From Lepturacanthus savala (taxonomy: Eukaryota; Chordata; Actinopteri; Scombriformes; Trichiuridae): a stretch of DNA of 64,000 nt. Below the pieces are notes generated by a model that worked only from the letters and a program-made list of their open reading frames with translations, did not search any database and was not told the origin of the DNA. Made by a program: the position numbers and the translations under genes. The stretch covers positions 11,403,001-11,467,000 of the forward strand of contig CM060465.1 in assembly GCA_030544235.1 (NCBI GenBank), in the 5' to 3' direction. This document shows positions 21,292 to 36,244 of this stretch, one piece after another; position 1 is the first letter of the stretch; every line of letters begins with the position of its first letter.

Positions 21292-23547
21292 ACTGACACA
21301 CTGATTAGTAATGTGTAGTATTAAATGTACTCAATTCACAAATTCAGTAGCTCATGCTATGAAAAATAGCTAAAAAAAAAAGGCAGCACAGGAACGAAGA
21401 GAAGAAGAAATGGGGGCAACCTGAGGGTGGTTGGCTTGTCGGATTGGATAAGATGTAGCCTAAGCGAAATGAAAGAAAAGAATAATCAATGAAAAAGCAA
21501 GGGAATAGAAGAGGAAAAGACTAGTAGGAAGAAGGAAATCAATAAGACTGGTCTTCTGATTAGAGCCTCCCAACTTAAATGTGATAGTATAGCTCTCTTG
21601 TGGGTTGTAGTGTTTTAGTAATAGTCTGCTTCTACAGAACTTGAATTATCAGACCTTCTCCAATCTGATCATCTTCAGAGTCCAGTATGCTAAGATGGAC
21701 ATTTTCTGGGCAAATTTTTAAATCTTGGCTGGTAGGAGTAAAATAAGTAGTTCTTTGGTGTGAAGGTGTTGGGGGATGAGGAGGCTGTGTATGATTTCCA
21801 AGACAGAAGATTCCAAAGAAAATATTGATGGTGAGTAGAGGTGAAAGAGGCTGTGATGAGAGCACAAGCAAAGCCAAAGAAGGGTCCAGTGAGAAGAAAG
21901 AAGTGAAGAAAGATGTAGAAGGAATGAAAGGGCATTCTGTTAGAGTAGCAATGTGCCAACACAGTCTGAAAGGTTTTCCACCTGAGGGTACTATACCACG
22001 GGGGCCCAGACATTGAAACCACATTACAGCTCTCCTGTGTGCACTACCCAGTTCCCTCCTCTGGCTGGAGCTGGAAAGGAGGAGAGAGAAGAACAAAATA
22101 CTTGAAAGAAAAATGTACTCTTATGTTTCCCCCTCCCTTTCCAGGAAGACACATCAACCTGTCATCCAGTGTGGAATGGTGGAATTTGTTCTGTTGAGTT
22201 TGAGATAACATCAGTGCAGCCAATTCCAGAAAGTGCTTTACAAAAATGTAACAATACATCCTGTCTGTTTTCCTGCCTCCATTTGTCTTTTTTAAAATAA
22301 TTTCTTTTCTTCCCTCTTGTACAAATGAATGACAGCATTAGAACAATGCAAATGACTTGCTCGCTCGGTTTAACACAAACTTTTTCTGCACATTCCTAAT
22401 ATTAAAATAAGCTAAACAAATGAAGAAATCACAGACAGGGTCAATAAGTTTTGTACTTTCCTATTTAATAATGACTCTTTTTTTGTGGGACACATTAATC
22501 TGAAAAAAACATCTCAAAAATGGCCATCCTATGGTCCCTCAAACTTATGTTCCCTCAGGAGGTAGTTATAGTATAAAGGTGGGAGCGGTTAGAGTCAGGC
22601 AAATGAGGTTAGGACTAAGTAGGATAGTAGGAAAGGTTAGAATGAGAGAGTCACTAATCACCAGGAATAAGGTTAGGATTACGATTTTGGATGGCATATA
22701 TTGAACATGGGGCTGAAGCATGTTCCCCTTCAGTGCTGGACTGGCCATAGGGAGCACAGAGATGAGTCCTTGTGGTCATTCTGGTCTTACCGGACGCCTG
22801 GGCAGGCCAATCAAATCCACTTATCTGGTTAAATAACCACAGTGCTCGGCGACCTGTTAGCTACACATGGCAATTAATTAGCTCCGCTGTCTGATGCCCT
22901 GTCACTCTAGTCGAGAGAAATGGAGGGATAGAAGAATAGGAAAGGTAGAGCAGAGAGAGAGAGAGGGACAGAAAATGCAAAGCTCTCACCACTGATGCAA
23001 TGAAATGTAAAATAAGTGACATGTTCACCAGGAGGGAAGGTCAGTAATAACGCTGTAGCTTTATATCGTTCAATCACAGTCTTCTTTTATAGAGATTGTG
23101 TTGTGAAATTAGTGAACCAGGCTGATGGTAACTATCCACCACCACAGACAGAGGATTAATTCTGTCTTCTCTCTCAGTCAATTATACCTAGAGAATACCT
23201 AGAGATGCATGAAAAATATGATTTTGTTGCATAAAGCTTGAGCCCCTACAGGATAATTTATATATGCTGAAATAATAAATCCTTATTAAATACAGCTATC
23301 TTTATTGTTTTCTCTTAATCTATTAGGTTGCAGCTTTGTGGTTCCTGGCACATCCTATACATCAAATTTGTGAAAAATCAGCAGTTTTCTTTATTGTAAT
23401 TCTGCACAATAAATGATCGTTTGACTATCATTATAATATAAATAATCTCCATATAGTATGACTATAAACTTGGCTATACTTGGAACTATGACTAAACTTG
23501 ACTATAAACTAGACTGTGTTCACAGACACCTTTCTGGGATATATATA
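21292..23547. other. Non-coding stretch, nothing certain
   Basis: No recognisable gene. A G/A-rich patch at about 22560-22690 has several GGTTAG-type steps. A short GA run sits at 22951-22968. Positions 22780-22920 have a conserved-looking mix (CAATTAATTAGCTCC). A plus-strand AGTGCTGGACTGGCCATAGG near 22730 may be a worn transposon end. Open frames here have no domain support. Confidence 0.45.
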
Positions 23548-24643
23548 TATACACTCACCGGCCACTTTATTAGGTACACCATGCTAGTAACGGGTTGGAC
23601 CCCCTTTTGCTTTCAGAACTGCCTCAATTCTTCATGGCATAGATTCAACAAGGTGCTGGAAGCATTCCTCAGAGAGTTTGGTCCATATTGACATGATGGC
23701 ATCACATAGTTGGCGCAGATTTGTCGGCTGCACATCCATGATGCGAATCTCCCGTTCCACCACATCCCAAAGATGCTCTATTGGATTGAGATCTGGTGAC
23801 TGTGGAGGCCATTTGAGTACAGTGAACTCATTGTCATGTTCAAGAAACCAGTCTGAGATGATTCCAGCTTTATGACATGGTGCATTATCCTGCTGAAAGT
23901 AGCCATCAGAAGTTGGGTACATTGTGGTCATAAAGGGATGGACATGGTCAGCAACAATACTCAGGTAGGCTGTGGCGTTGCAACGATGCTCAATTGGTAC
24001 CAAGGGGCCCAAAGAGTGCCAAGAAAATATTCCCCACACCATTACACCACCACCACCAGCCTGAACCGTTGATACAAGGCAGGATGGATCCATGCTTTCA
24101 TGTTGCTGATGCCAAATTCTGACCCTACCATCCGAATGTCACAGCAGAAATCGAGACTCAGCAGACCAGGCAACGTTTTTCCAATCTTCTATTGTCCAAT
24201 TTCGATGAGCTTGTGCAAATTGTAGCCTCAGTTTCCTGTTCTTAGCTGAAAGGAGTGGCACCCGGCGTGGTCTTCTGCTGCTGTAGCCCATCTGCCTCAA
24301 AGTTGGACGTACTGTGCGTTCAGAGATGCTCTTCTGCCTACCTTGGTTGTAACGGGTGGTTATTTGAGTCACTGTTGCCTTTCTATCAGCTCCAACCAGT
24401 CTGGCCATTCTCCTCTGACCTCTGGCATCAACAAGGCATTTCCGCCCACAGAACTGCCGCTCACTGGATATTTTTTCTTTTTCGGACCATTCTCTGTAAA
24501 CCCTAGAGATGGTTGTGCGTGAAAATCCCAGTAGATCAGCAGTTTCTGAAATACTCAGACCAGCCCTTCTGGCACCAACAACCATGCCACATTCAAAGTC
24601 ACTCAAATCACCTTTCTTCCCCATACTGATGCTTGGTTTGATC
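23548..24643 (-). mobile_element. Tc1-like DNA transposon, 5' truncated
   Basis: The 3' terminus is ACTCACCGGCCACTTTATTA followed by GGTACACC (23551-23578), with TATA-rich DNA outside that supplies a TA target. The transposase reads on the minus strand (23632-24624). The other terminus is missing: the sequence breaks at about 24643, where a different terminal-repeat element starts (CAGTGGCGATTT). The copy is dead because of an in-frame stop and a lost catalytic residue. Confidence 0.85.
23632..24624 (-). pseudogene. Tc1-type transposase pseudogene
   Basis: A cut-and-paste transposase in one frame broken by a TGA near 24141-24139. The start is the ATG at 24624, giving MGKKGDLSDFECGM; an upstream in-frame Met (24690) lies in unrelated DNA. 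Order of parts: helix-turn-helix 1 (AGLSISETADLLGFSRTTIS), helix-turn-helix 2 around ATVTQITTRYNQ to TVRPTLRQMGY, then the DDE region. The first catalytic Asp is replaced by Ala (WSAESRF, codon GCT). The second lies in DNAPCHKAG and the final Glu in DLNPIEHLWD, and both are present. The conserved GGGGVMVWG block is intact. Length is close to a normal Tc1 transposase (about 330-340 aa). The Ala substitution alone would prevent catalysis. Confidence 0.9.
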
Positions 24644-25397
24644 AGTGGCGATTTGTGATCTTTCAAACAGGGGAAGCTCATATTTTCCATACGTCATAAA
24701 AAACAATAAATATATATATATATATATATAAAACTAGAATAACAACAATAACAATAAGAACAAGAAAACATTATTATCTAAAGAAGAAACAATGAAATAC
24801 AGTGAATGATGTATTTACAGTGTAAGAATGAAGTATTTTGCTCTGGAAAGGCCAACAAATAGTCTCTGCTTGTCATTTGACTTTGCATGCAAAATCCACG
24901 ATGGGACTGAAATCATTCAGCTGAAGTGACGTTATATATTTTTGAAACCTGTCAGTCAAACTGCATTCTGCTTTTCCTCCAATCACCATGCATCACCACT
25001 ACATTCTGATTTTCCTCCAATCACCATGCGGACTCTCAGCGTCAAGGCCAGCCCACACTTCATTCACTCCCAGAGACACTCAGCATCAGGGCGGGCTCAC
25101 ATTCTCAGCATTTATCCAATGGCCACCGAGTTTCGAGGCAATGGAAAAAAAATGCAGTCCCCATGCAGTCCCAAAGACTCTCAGCGTCTATGGGGAAATG
25201 CCTTGATCAGACAGCAGTATGGGAATGTACAGACAAGTAATTGCTGATTCTGAAAGAACTTGTCTTCAAGATGAACATGTTCTAACAGATTTATAGTCAA
25301 TGAAATGTTAAAAAGCTGCACACATGTCCACATGTCCATTTATTTTTTGACAGGGCAGGGGAAGCCCAGCTTCCCTTGCAGTCTTAAAGAAATCGCC
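24644..25397. mobile_element. Candidate terminal-inverted-repeat element abutting the Tc1 copy
   Basis: The left end, CAGTGGCGATTTGTGATCTT followed by TCAAACAGGGGAAGCT (24644-24679), is approximately inverted at the right, GGGGAAGCCCAGCTTCCC (25362-25379) through AAAGAAATCGCC (25386-25397). The right side lacks the final ACTG and runs into a TA microsatellite. Inside are a TA tract (24711-24730) and a 20-bp exact direct repeat (TTTTCCTCCAATCACCATGC at 24972-24991 and 25010-25029). No transposase. hAT-like by the CAGTGGCG end, but no clear target duplication. Confidence 0.45.
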
Positions 25398-25412
25398 TAT
25401 ATATATATATAT

Positions 25413-26068
<656 letters not shown>

Positions 26069-26248
26069 CGTCCATTATTTTGTGTGATTAGGCACCAACC
26101 ATCAAGTTCCATTAAAGTGGTTGAATTAAATGTATGAATGTTACCTGCTGTAACCTTTACGACAGTAATGTTTGATCATGAGAGATTTATTTCATACCAA
26201 AGAAAAAGACTCAATTAAGTTAGCTTTCTGACATGAGAAAATGGAAAC

Positions 26249-26278
26249 CATCTTTATGAATTTTGATTCATAAAGATG
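26249..26278. repeat. Perfect 13-bp hairpin
   Basis: CATCTTTATGAAT (26249-26261) pairs with ATTCATAAAGATG (26266-26278) across the 4-nt loop TTTG. No T-run follows that would suggest a terminator, and it is not near a recognised gene. Confidence 0.85.
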
Positions 26279-27673
26279 AATATTTTTTTATTTCATAACA
26301 CTGTAAAAACATACAGTGAGCCCTAATTTTAAGCACATGGTATTAGATTTTAATTTTAGAACAATGTGAACAGGTTGTGATAATGTAGCACAAGATAGTG
26401 AATCTCTAAATGAAAACAGGTTCTCATAACCATAATCTTGAGGTGGAAGGAGCATGTCTGCACAGACGAATACGATATATCAAACTTTGGAAGCAGTAAT
26501 AGCATTAATTGAAATAGTTGTAGAAGTAGAATGGGTTTTATTGTTGGTCTGGCTCCACACATGAGATTTGTTGATAATAACGAAAGTATTAACATTTTTA
26601 ACACCAGCAATATCCTTCCATAGCCTTTAAGGAATAATATAATTAACTACAATGTGAGCTTTAACTTTCACAGCTCAGTAATAACATTGAGCTTGCCAAT
26701 ATAACTGCTGAGATCATAGAACTCCAAAGAAGAATTGTATAAAGGCTAAATTGTCATTTAAACATCTTCCTGTTTTATCTATGAATCACTTGACTGATTG
26801 GTGTACACACTACCATGAGTATGAGGAACAGCAGAGGGTAATTTATGGCAATACTAAGCTTCAGTCATTGATTTCTATGAGCAAATAACACAACAATTAT
26901 GGTTTCGAAGTAGTTCAGTATCAATTGGCACCATGCCTGCGCCAATTGAAGCATAGGGTCAGGAGATGGCCAGCTTGAAAGCCAATAAGGACCAACTGCA
27001 AAATGACCACCTTTGGTTTGATGGACAGCAGTGTGACCCAATGGAAAATTTCCATGACAAGATCATCCAAATCGGCCAATAGCCGGGGCTTTAGAACAAC
27101 ATGTGACATGTGGGAACAGTGCTACTTAAAACTTAAGCATATCATTTCCGCAAATAAGACTGAAAAAGGGGGTACATTTTAAAAGGTTAAAATTTAAAAT
27201 GGCCAAAACCATTGTCTCGTATACAACTTTGTCGAAGCACTCCTGTTTTTTTGTCTCATAAGACATAGATTCTTAGCTTTGTCGCTGATTTTGCAGATCT
27301 GTGCTATGTTATAATAACATGTAATATGTGCAATGTTGGCACCAATGGACCATGCTATGAAAATGCATCACAGTCATTTTTTACATAGTTTTCTTATCAG
27401 AGGTTTCAAATAACAAAGCACAAATACTTACTCTACTCAAGCAGAAATCTTAGGAATCTATACTGGGGAAATTATTTTTCATCCCACATTTACTTCTACT
27501 GTTCACATTTTCATGATATTACCTGTAGTTTCTACTCCTTACATTAAAAAAATAGCTTCAAAAAAAAAAAAAAAACTATTGAGATAAATTGCGCCTTCTG
27601 GATAGAGTGAATTTGATTTAGTATAAACACATAACATTCCGACAGCTTATAGATTTGTACGCCATATTTTTAC

Positions 27674-27706
27674 CTCTGATGTGACATGACACACATCACA
27701 TCAGAG
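27674..27706. repeat. Perfect 11-bp hairpin
   Basis: CTCTGATGTGA (27674-27684) pairs with TCACATCAGAG (27696-27706) across an 11-nt loop that contains CATGACACACA. Confidence 0.85.
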
Positions 27707-28320
27707 TGCAACAGTAACATTTTAGCATAACATTATTGTCATAATGACCCTTTGAAAAATGTTTTTGGGTAATTGGGGTCATGCATTATAGGCCCCTATG
27801 GCCTAATCTAAGCTTTTGTCCTTAATGGCATTTTTTCCCTTGAGAAGTCTACAGTAGTCTTCTACAACCCTAGTATCTTCTTCTTCCTGAGCAATGAATG
27901 TAAATACCTTTGTGACTTCTGTTTCTTAAAAAGAAGAGGCCTTGTCTGTCTCCATTTGAGTCACAACAAAAAACATAATTGTGTTTTTTCAACCAACAGC
28001 AGCACTTTTCAGGTTTGGTCCACTGAAGAAATGTCATTTTATATACCATTTTTAAAAACCCACAGTGGCAGGAACAAACAAGTATAGAAGCAACCCATTT
28101 TTACACTGCCGGTGACCCTGCAAGAGGAAGTTCCAAAGCTGGAGTACAGTATGCAGAGGGATGGATTGCAATAAACAAAGGATCAGAAATACATCAGGAT
28201 ATATATACAGCGACATATTTCAAAAAATGGTCTGCTGGTCTCGACTTGAATCAGCCCTTGTACAGCACAGAACAAAGTTACGCTACAGTAAAGCTATGAG
28301 AGACACATTCACAGATTTAC

Positions 28321-28376
28321 ATACAGATATACAGATATATATATATATATATACAGATATATATACATATACATAC

Positions 28377-28414
<38 letters not shown>
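28321..28414. repeat. Compound AT / ACAGAT microsatellite
   Basis: Runs of AT interrupted by ACAGAT and ACATAC steps, then a pure AT tract from about 28379 to 28414. Confidence 0.95.
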
Positions 28415-28416
<2 letters not shown>

Positions 28417-31400
28417 TTTTTCTGTATGAGACTTGTACCAATATTATTCAGTATTGATGTTGTGTCTGGACATGCTAGTCCCGTGTTGATGTCTTGTTTT
28501 CCTGCCGCTGGGACACTGCTTCATGAAACACTAGTGACATCTTAACATCTGCTTTTATTTCTGCCGTGCAGTCCCTTCACTGAGTTGTTTACACCAGTCC
28601 TCCCAGCAAATCACAGCACTCCATGCTTCCTTCCCAGTGTTCAAAAACTGTTAAAAGACCCAGGGCTACATGTTCTATTTTCTCTTGGAATTACATTTTC
28701 TCCAAACAGCTGTTTTCTTCGGTTTGGCCCCACTTGATATACATTATTTTTTCTCTGAAACCTCATGGCTGAAAGCTTTGGGACTGATCGAAATCTCTCA
28801 GTGGTCACAGTGAAGCTCTCACAGCTAATAGTTATGATATTTGACACGGTTTTAAGGGTCATTTAGATTTCTGAACTTGCTTGGTGGAATAGGAATCATT
28901 CGCCAACATGAGCAGGGTAGGCAAGGTGTTGGGGAGATGTCTGGCTTTATTGCATATTGTTGGTACTACAATACAATGTGTAGTACTCTGTAGTATACTG
29001 GTGCTGTGTATACAATGGATTTTTGCAACAACCCATTGCAGCATATTACTGTATATTGACAATCCTTGAATTAATGGTACAATTCACAAATGTACAACAA
29101 TACAAATGTATTATACAAGAATTATACTCCACACACACATCATGTGTTTCATGTCTGCATAATGCTGAAACCCCAAATTACCCCTTACATCCGACAGATG
29201 GAGCAGCAATCAGCATCTTGATAAATGTCAGGCCAAATAATAACGACCATTAGCTGCTGCTGGTAGTCTGCTTGCTTAAAAAAATGGTGGATACTTTCCC
29301 ACCACTTGTTGAGAAGGCTTTCTCTAGAACATCTGGAGTCATGATTAATTTAAAAACCTTCATGTAATCTAGCATCCAAAAACACAGCTGACGGTGTGTT
29401 TTGGAGCAGCGGACTACCACCGGAGATGTGACCTTTGTAGCTGCATGGACTCCCTGATTTCTATTACACACACGTCTTATACAAAATGTCCAAAAAAAGA
29501 AAATCATATTAGTTCCATATGAGGACGCAGAAGAGCAAACCTTAATCCATCTTCACTGAGCGGTAGCGAAAGGATGAGGTTTTAGGCCAAATTAATGAAA
29601 CTTCTGAATCTTTTTCATTCTATTCCAAAACGACTTCTCTCCCCTTTGTACCACTCGTTCACACCTGTACTTTACGGAGTAATTGACTGACCATCATTTC
29701 TTTCTTTGCCCTTGTACTAAATCATCAATAGTCCTATTTTTCTCCAAATGGAGTTTGAATTGAAAAGGAATTACCAAGGAACTCTTTTGAGGATCTTTAA
29801 ACCTAGGATCTTGAAGATAAGCAGCCTAACTCCTGTCTCTTTACTCTGTGCTATTGCAGGAGGAGAGACAGAGTGGTGAAACAGCGTGCGCTAACAAGTC
29901 TCAGACTGTCCACAAGGCTGATCCATCCCAGGATCACTGACATTAAGATCACATTGGGGGACATAATGTAATTTATCTGCCTCATCAGCTAATGCAGCAC
30001 AAATCCATTTTCCCCCAAACAGGAAGGGCCACATACATTACCTTGATGACCATGCAAAGTCAAGGGGGAACGACTAATGAGACTAAATATAATTACAGTC
30101 CACCTCTGATTTGAAAACAAAATAAACCCTCCTGCACTCCCATTTGTGGCTCTGGACACCGAGACCAGAATAAACCTTCTTCACGTCACCACTCAGAACC
30201 ACAATGGGTTTTTCTGTCACTATTTAGATTGGTCTTTATGCTCTTCATTAGGATTCCCATTAGCTGATGGCTCAGCCGCCACAGTTTTCCTGACATCAAT
30301 GAACTGATTAGAAAAACCAGGAGGTGTTGTTGAGTCCCCCCCCCCCCACCACCCAAACCTCCTCCAACCCTGTCACCCCGAACCACTGGAAAACAATGGA
30401 TTTTGTTTTCTGGAGTCTCTGAAGTGAATTGGAAACAGAAAAAACACCTTTATTCTCCCTATCTCTTCTCTCACACACTCTCACTGCCTCTCTCACTTTA
30501 ACATTCACCTCATACAAGGTGACTTCCACACTTCTCCAGGATTATAATGGAGGTTAAAGTAGTGGGGTGTAAGATGAGTGCACTCTACTTTTTCCTCTCC
30601 CCCTTCTCTGCTTCTTTCATTCTCTCCTCATAGCCTGCAAACAACAAATCCTCCATAATAAACAACCACATAGGTTGTTTGACCACGCACTCCAGGAAAA
30701 ACCCAAAGGAGTGTTTTCTATTCAGGCAGCAGGACGACATCATTCGTCAAATCACAATGGATGTTTTATGAAGTAACAACACTATGGCTGTCTGGTAAGT
30801 TTAAGCACAATGAACGCTTGATTAGGTTTAGTCTCTAACCCTACCAAGTTAGAGTAAGTTCATTGTTTGGATTAAAATGATTACTTGATATTGTGGTGTA
30901 ATGTACTTCCTTAAAATTAGGCAACTTCACTTTTAGAAATAAGAGACACAGATTGTATCAGACCCATTTATTGCATTGTTTGGAGTCTCTTCATCCACAT
31001 TACAACTGAATAATAGAATTGATTATGTTATTGCTTTTAGTACTTTACTGGTGAGATGGCCTAATTTGCTCAAATGGAAATTACCTACACCCCCTTCACA
31101 TGTCCTTTGGATTATATTTGTTCTGGGATCCACAGACAGTTACAGTTGGAAATAAATAGGTATTCACTTAGGGGTTCTCTTCAAAAATGTACCTCCCTTT
31201 TGTCAAAACGCGGCACTTCCATCTGAATGATGTCATATTATTCTATTATTTCATTTGCTGAATTATATTTTTTCTTATATTGCCCCATTTCCTGCTGTCT
31301 CTTACCATGTTCTGTATTTTATCTGATATAAGGAGTCTGGCTTGCGCCTTGTATCTTAGCAGATGTAGCCTACTTGAGATAGTTTGGTTGACCGGTAAAG

Positions 31401-31879
31401 TGGCCTCTATCTGTGTTTTGTATCTTTTTTTTATTTTATTTTATTTCTGTGGTCCTAATGGATCGATTTCAGGAACACTGCATTTCCATTTTGTACTTAC
31501 ATTTTGAAAATCCACTAAACAAAGTTGAGGAAAAATGTATTTTTAGCATTCATAGTATGCAGTAAAGGCAAACTTTGATGCATTTTAAGAGAGCAGTAGA
31601 AAGAGGACACAGCAAGGTTTTATACAGTAGGCTGCAGGGTGATGAAACTGCAACAAACATAGTTATGGTTTTTAAAAAGCTGATTCAACCTGGGGTTGGA
31701 AACAAGAAATGAACAGCGGCTCCTGGCAGCAAAGCCCACTAAGTCCTCTTTGCAGGTTAGAATCCAACCCGCCACCTCTGAATAAGGAAATTTCATCTTA
31801 TGTAGACATAGTGGTGGGTACATACATGATTAAAAAAGTATATTTTAAGAAACAAGTACATTCCAAGTTACTTTCAACT
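28415..31879. other. Long non-coding unique stretch
   Basis: About 3.5 kb with no gene recognised. A C run lies at 30338-30347. Positions 29880-30330 are a mixed-composition patch with TAAT and ATTA motifs that looks conserved. Open frames do not exceed about 98 codons and have no domain features. Confidence 0.5.
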
Positions 31880-33310
31880 GCAACTGTTGTACACTGTTCA
31901 CTAAGTATAGCATCAAGTCAATTAAATTTCTGGGATATTGATTTGGTTAGGTAAGTAGCAGAGGGGGTTGTTAATCAGTTTCAGCTGCTTCTGTGTTAAT
32001 GAAATTGACAACAGGTGAACTAGAGGGTCAACAATGAGACGACCCTCAAAACAGGAATGGTTTTACAAGTGGAGGCCACTGACATTTTTCCCCTCCTCAT
32101 CTTTTCTGACTGTTTTTCACTTGTTTTGCATTTGACTCAGGTCACTGTTAGTGGCACTGGTAGCATGAGGCGATATCTGGACCCTACAGAGGTTGCATGG
32201 GCAGTCCATCTCCTCCAGGATGGCACATCAATACATGCCATTGCCAGAAGGTTTGCTGTGTCTCTCAACACAGTCTCAAGAACATGGAGGAGATTCCAGG
32301 AGACAGAAAGTTACTCTTAGAGAGCTGAACAGGACCGTAGAAGGTCCTTAACCCATCAGCAGGACCAGTATCTACTCCTTTTTGCAAGGAGGAACAGGAT
32401 GAGCACTGTCAGAGGCCTACAAAATGACCTCCATCAGGCCACTGGTGTGAAAACCTCTGACCAAACAGTTAGAAACAGACTTCATGAGGGTGACCTGAGG
32501 GCCTGACGTCCTCGATTGGCATTTGCTACAGAACCCCAGAATTGGCAGGTCCACCGCTGGTGCCCTATGCTTTTCACAGATAAGAGAAGGTTCACCCTGA
32601 GCACATGTGAGAGACGTGAAAGGGTCTGTAGAAGTTGTGGAGAATGTTATTCTGCCTGTAACATGGTTCAGCATGACCGGTTTGGTGGTGGGTCAGTGAT
32701 TGTCTGGGGAGGCATATCCAAGGAGGGATGCACAGACCTCTACAGGCTAGACAAGAGCACCCTGACTGCTGTTAGGTATTGGAATGAATCCTTGGACCCA
32801 TTGTCAGACCCTATGCTGGTGCAGTGGGTCCTGGGTTCCTCCTGGTGTAGGACAATGCCCGGCCTCATGTGGAGAGAGTATGCAGCAGTTCCTGGAGGAT
32901 GAAGGAATTGATAGCATTGACTGGCCCCCACGCAGGTCTGACCTAAATCCAATAGAACATTGGAACATGGGACATTATGTTTCCATCCATCCGACGTTGC
33001 CAGGTTGCATCTCAGACTATCCAGGAGCTCAGTGATGCCCTGGTCCAGATCTGGGAGGAGATACCCCAGGACGCCATTCGTTGTGTCATTAGGAGCATGT
33101 ATCGGGCACTGTCAGGCATGCATTGATGTCATTTGAGTTGGACTGGCCTGCTGCATCATTTTTTCATTGTAATTTTCAGAGTGTCTTAGAATTGAGCCCT
33201 CTGTAAGTTGATAATTTTCATTTCCATCAAATGATGTGGCATCCTTTCATTTCTAACACATTACCCAGTCCATATCAGTATAAATAACCAGCATTATTTT
33301 TTTCCCATTT
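31880..33310 (+). mobile_element. Tc1/mariner-family transposon, decayed
   Basis: A second, different Tc1-type element, on the plus strand, around the transposase pseudogene at 32165-33125. The 5' leader (GGGGGTTGTTAATCAGTTTC, GAGACGACCCTCAAAACAGG) and the 3' trailer (AAATGATGTGGCATCCTTTC, TTACCCAGTCCATATCAGTA) match what I recall of a fish family with this transposase. The termini were not resolved, so both edges are approximate. Confidence 0.7.
32165..33125 (+). pseudogene. Tc1-type (DD34E-like) transposase pseudogene
   Basis: The start is the ATG at 32165 (MRRYLDPTEVAWAVHLL). The first helix-turn-helix is GTSIHAIARRFAVSLNTVS; the second includes STVRGLQNDLHQATGV and DQTVRNRLHEGDL. The frame has a TAG at 32318 and a TGA near 32500, but continues in phase. 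Near the second stop about ten residues seem to be deleted before LAFATEPQNWQVH. The catalytic region shows D1 in LFTDKRRFTLS, the GGGSVIVWGGIS block, D2 in DNARPH (in a shifted frame, beside a TAG near 32848) and the final Glu in DLNPIEHW (third frame). At least two frameshifts and three stops make it a clear pseudogene. Not closely related to the Tc1 copy at 23632-24624. Confidence 0.85.
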
Positions 33311-35342
<2,032 letters not shown>

Positions 35343-35465
35343 ATATACCTGTCAGCTTCACTGTCCTAGAAACATTTCTCGGGTCGCTACAATACATAAT
35401 GTTCCAGCTGGTGTCAAGCTTGAGCAGCAGTCTATACAGTGTTGTCAACACACTGCACCATTCAT

Positions 35466-36244
35466 AGTACTATTCAAAAGTTTGGGGTCACTTAGAAATT
35501 TCTATGTTCTTGAAAGAAAAGCATGTTTTTTTCAAATAACTTTTCTTGGAAGAAATTTTCTTGAAAGCAAATTTGAAAAATTGAAATAAAAGTTAATGAG
35601 AATTGCACTTCATACATTGCTAATGTGATAAATGACTATTCTATAGCTGCAAATGTCTGGTTTTTGGTGCAATATCATATATAGGTGTATAGAGGCCCAT
35701 TTCCAGCAACTATCACTCCAGTGTTCTATTGATACAATGGGTTTGCTCATTGCATCAGAAGGCTACTGTAATAAAATGTTCGATTAATTTTACAACTTAT
35801 GGTGGTTAATAAAAGTGTGACTTTTCATGGAAAACATTAAATTGTGGGTGCAGGGGTTAGCGCTGATGCCTCACAGCAAGAAGGTTGCAGGTTCAAGACC
35901 TCCTTGGTCCTGGGTCTGGGACCTTTCTGTGTGGAGTTTGCATGTTCTCCCCGTGTCTGTGTGGGTTTTCACCGGGTACTCCGGCTTCCTCCCACTGTCT
36001 AAAAACATGCTGAGGTTAATTGGCAACTCTAAATTGCCCGTAGGTGTGAGTGTGTGAGTGAATGGTGTGTGTGCCCCATGATTGGCTGGCGACCATCTGG
36101 GGTGTATCCCTGCCTCTCGCTGTAACGCCCTGGGATAGGCTCCAGCAGACCCCTGCGACCCTAATGAAGAATAAGCAGGTATAGAAAATGACTGACTGAC
36201 ATTAAATTATCTGGGTGACCCCAAACCTTTGAACAGTAGTGTAC
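35466..36244. mobile_element. Tc1/mariner-type MITE interrupted by a SINE
   Basis: Same family as 13766-14128. The left terminus TACTATTCAAAAGTTTGGGG continues GTCACTTAG; the right terminus TGGGTGACCCCAAACCTTTG continues AACAGTAGTGTA. The core (AGGTGTATAGAGGCCCATTT, CAGCAACTATCACTCCAG) is present. A SINE occupies 35844-36198. Without the SINE the element would be about 415 bp. No transposase. Confidence 0.88.
35844..36198 (+). mobile_element. V-SINE (DANA/mermaid-like), tRNA-derived
   Basis: A pol III-type SINE. The tRNA-related head contains the B box GGTTCAAGACC. The conserved centre GTGTGGAGTTTGCATGTTCT defines the V-SINE group. The body then includes GGCAACTCTAAATTGCCC and GGGATAGGCTCCAGCAGACC, and the tail is ACTGACTGAC. 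A 10-bp target duplication, ACATTAAATT, lies at 35834-35843 and 36199-36208. The 5' end lacks part of the first tRNA-like bases compared with the copy at 46720-47088, to which it is otherwise very similar. Confidence 0.92.
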
